A stretch of DNA of 21,357 nt, taken from NCBI GenBank assembly GCA_964528825.1, contig CAZGVB010000027.1, positions 1 through 21,357 of the forward strand, written 5' to 3'. Numbering within the stretch: position 1 is the first letter of the stretch; the number at the start of each line of letters is the position of its first letter. Shown one piece after another: positions 21,010-21,357 of this stretch. The notes below the pieces were generated by a model, which did no database searches, was not told the origin of the DNA, and saw nothing but the letters and a program-made list of their open reading frames with translations. The stretch is from RGIG5612 sp964528825. GTDB taxonomy: Bacteria > Bacillota > Clostridia > Lachnospirales > Lachnospiraceae. The position numbers and the translations under genes are program-made.

Positions 21010-21357
21010 TTTTGTGTATTCTTCTCTTAAGGCTTAAATAGGCGTTTTTTTGCCTTTGCTTTGATTCTTTTTGCGCTTTTGCCGCGCATCCGCAAGAAAT
21101 GAGGAGTGCTGAAAATGCCGTTAAATCTAACTTGAGCATTATCTATCAAAACAGTAAAGTAAATTCAAAAGACAATTTCGCCTGTATCGGCAAAAAGCAT
21201 ACTTTATTTTTTGAAATAATATTGATATTTTGCCGATAAAAATATTGAGAACTCACTTTTATCAGCGAACAACGTGTACCCACCGTGCCGTTTTCTCATA
21301 CTACTGCCTATTCAGATGCTCTATCTGCATATATTTCAAAGAATTATATGCAGATAA
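21010..21357. other. Gene-free right end with two inverted repeats
   Basis: No gene is supported. TATCGGCAAAA (21185-21195) is inverted as TTTTGCCGATA (21228-21238). TATCTGCATATA (21322-21333) is inverted as TATATGCAGATA (21345-21356), with an 11-nt loop at the very edge. The 17-bp AGTGCTGAAAATGCCGT at 21105-21121 repeats 20963-20979. These could be regulatory sites or terminators for a gene beyond the edge, or ends of a small element. Confidence 0.5.

Noticed and set aside
20888..21139. Minus-strand open frame ending in EAVGFEPTSPGG
   Set aside because: This is the well-known false translation of the antisense of a serine tRNA gene; the tRNA-Ser(CGA) explains the DNA.

Overview
The window looks like a chromosomal segment from a low-to-moderate GC Gram-positive bacterium of the Clostridia, most likely a Lachnospiraceae relative. 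This is inferred from AGGAGG-type ribosome sites, heavy use of ATA and AGA/AGG codons, a lipoprotein signal, a DacF-like carboxypeptidase, tRNA genes without encoded CCA, and EpsJ/LicD-style surface glycan genes. I cannot name the species.

Left part (about 1-5993, + strand): a surface-polysaccharide gene run behind a good sigma-A-type promoter (134-162). It encodes an Alg14/Alg13-like two-subunit glycosyltransferase (PssD/PssE type), a rhamnosyltransferase-like GT2, a StrF-like GT2, an EpsJ-like GT2 and a large DUF2142 membrane protein. A D-2-hydroxyacid dehydrogenase gene on the opposite strand (5996-6946) closes this block.

Middle part (7216-14627, + strand): a second promoter (ATGACA-N17-TATAAT) precedes a tightly packed run: GT2, LicD, LicD, GT2, GT2, IspD/TarI-like cytidylyltransferase, GatD-like zinc polyol-phosphate dehydrogenase, and AlsE/Rpe-like ketose-phosphate 3-epimerase. 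Read together, the last three can make a CDP-polyol (ketose phosphate epimerised, reduced to polyol phosphate, activated with CTP), and the two LicD proteins are the natural candidates for moving polyol phosphate onto the glycan built by the GT2 enzymes. The reductase is not a standard TarJ and the epimerase is more AlsE-like than Rpe-like, so the polyol need not be ribitol. This is the best candidate for a little-described biochemical system here. No initiating phosphoglycosyltransferase, flippase or classical polymerase is in the window; they may lie further left.

Right part (14629-21357): housekeeping and single genes. These are a DUF3089 alpha/beta-hydrolase lipoprotein and a flavin reductase (both - strand), a secreted protein with an NCHSYAW motif, tRNA-Lys(CTT), trmB (- strand), a D-Ala-D-Ala carboxypeptidase with a C-terminal membrane anchor, and two tRNA-Ser genes (GCT, CGA), then about 350 bp with terminators and inverted repeats but no gene that I can recognise.

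A second theme runs through the whole window. At least six gaps between genes contain short tandem arrays (unit lengths 14, 15, 16, 20, 22-23 and 37 bp). The unit sequences are unrelated to one another, and in several cases the terminal unit is the start or stop region of the adjacent gene. This suggests repeated local duplication at gene boundaries rather than one mobile repeat family. In addition, two copies of a roughly 100-bp diverged repeat lie upstream of the first and fourth genes.
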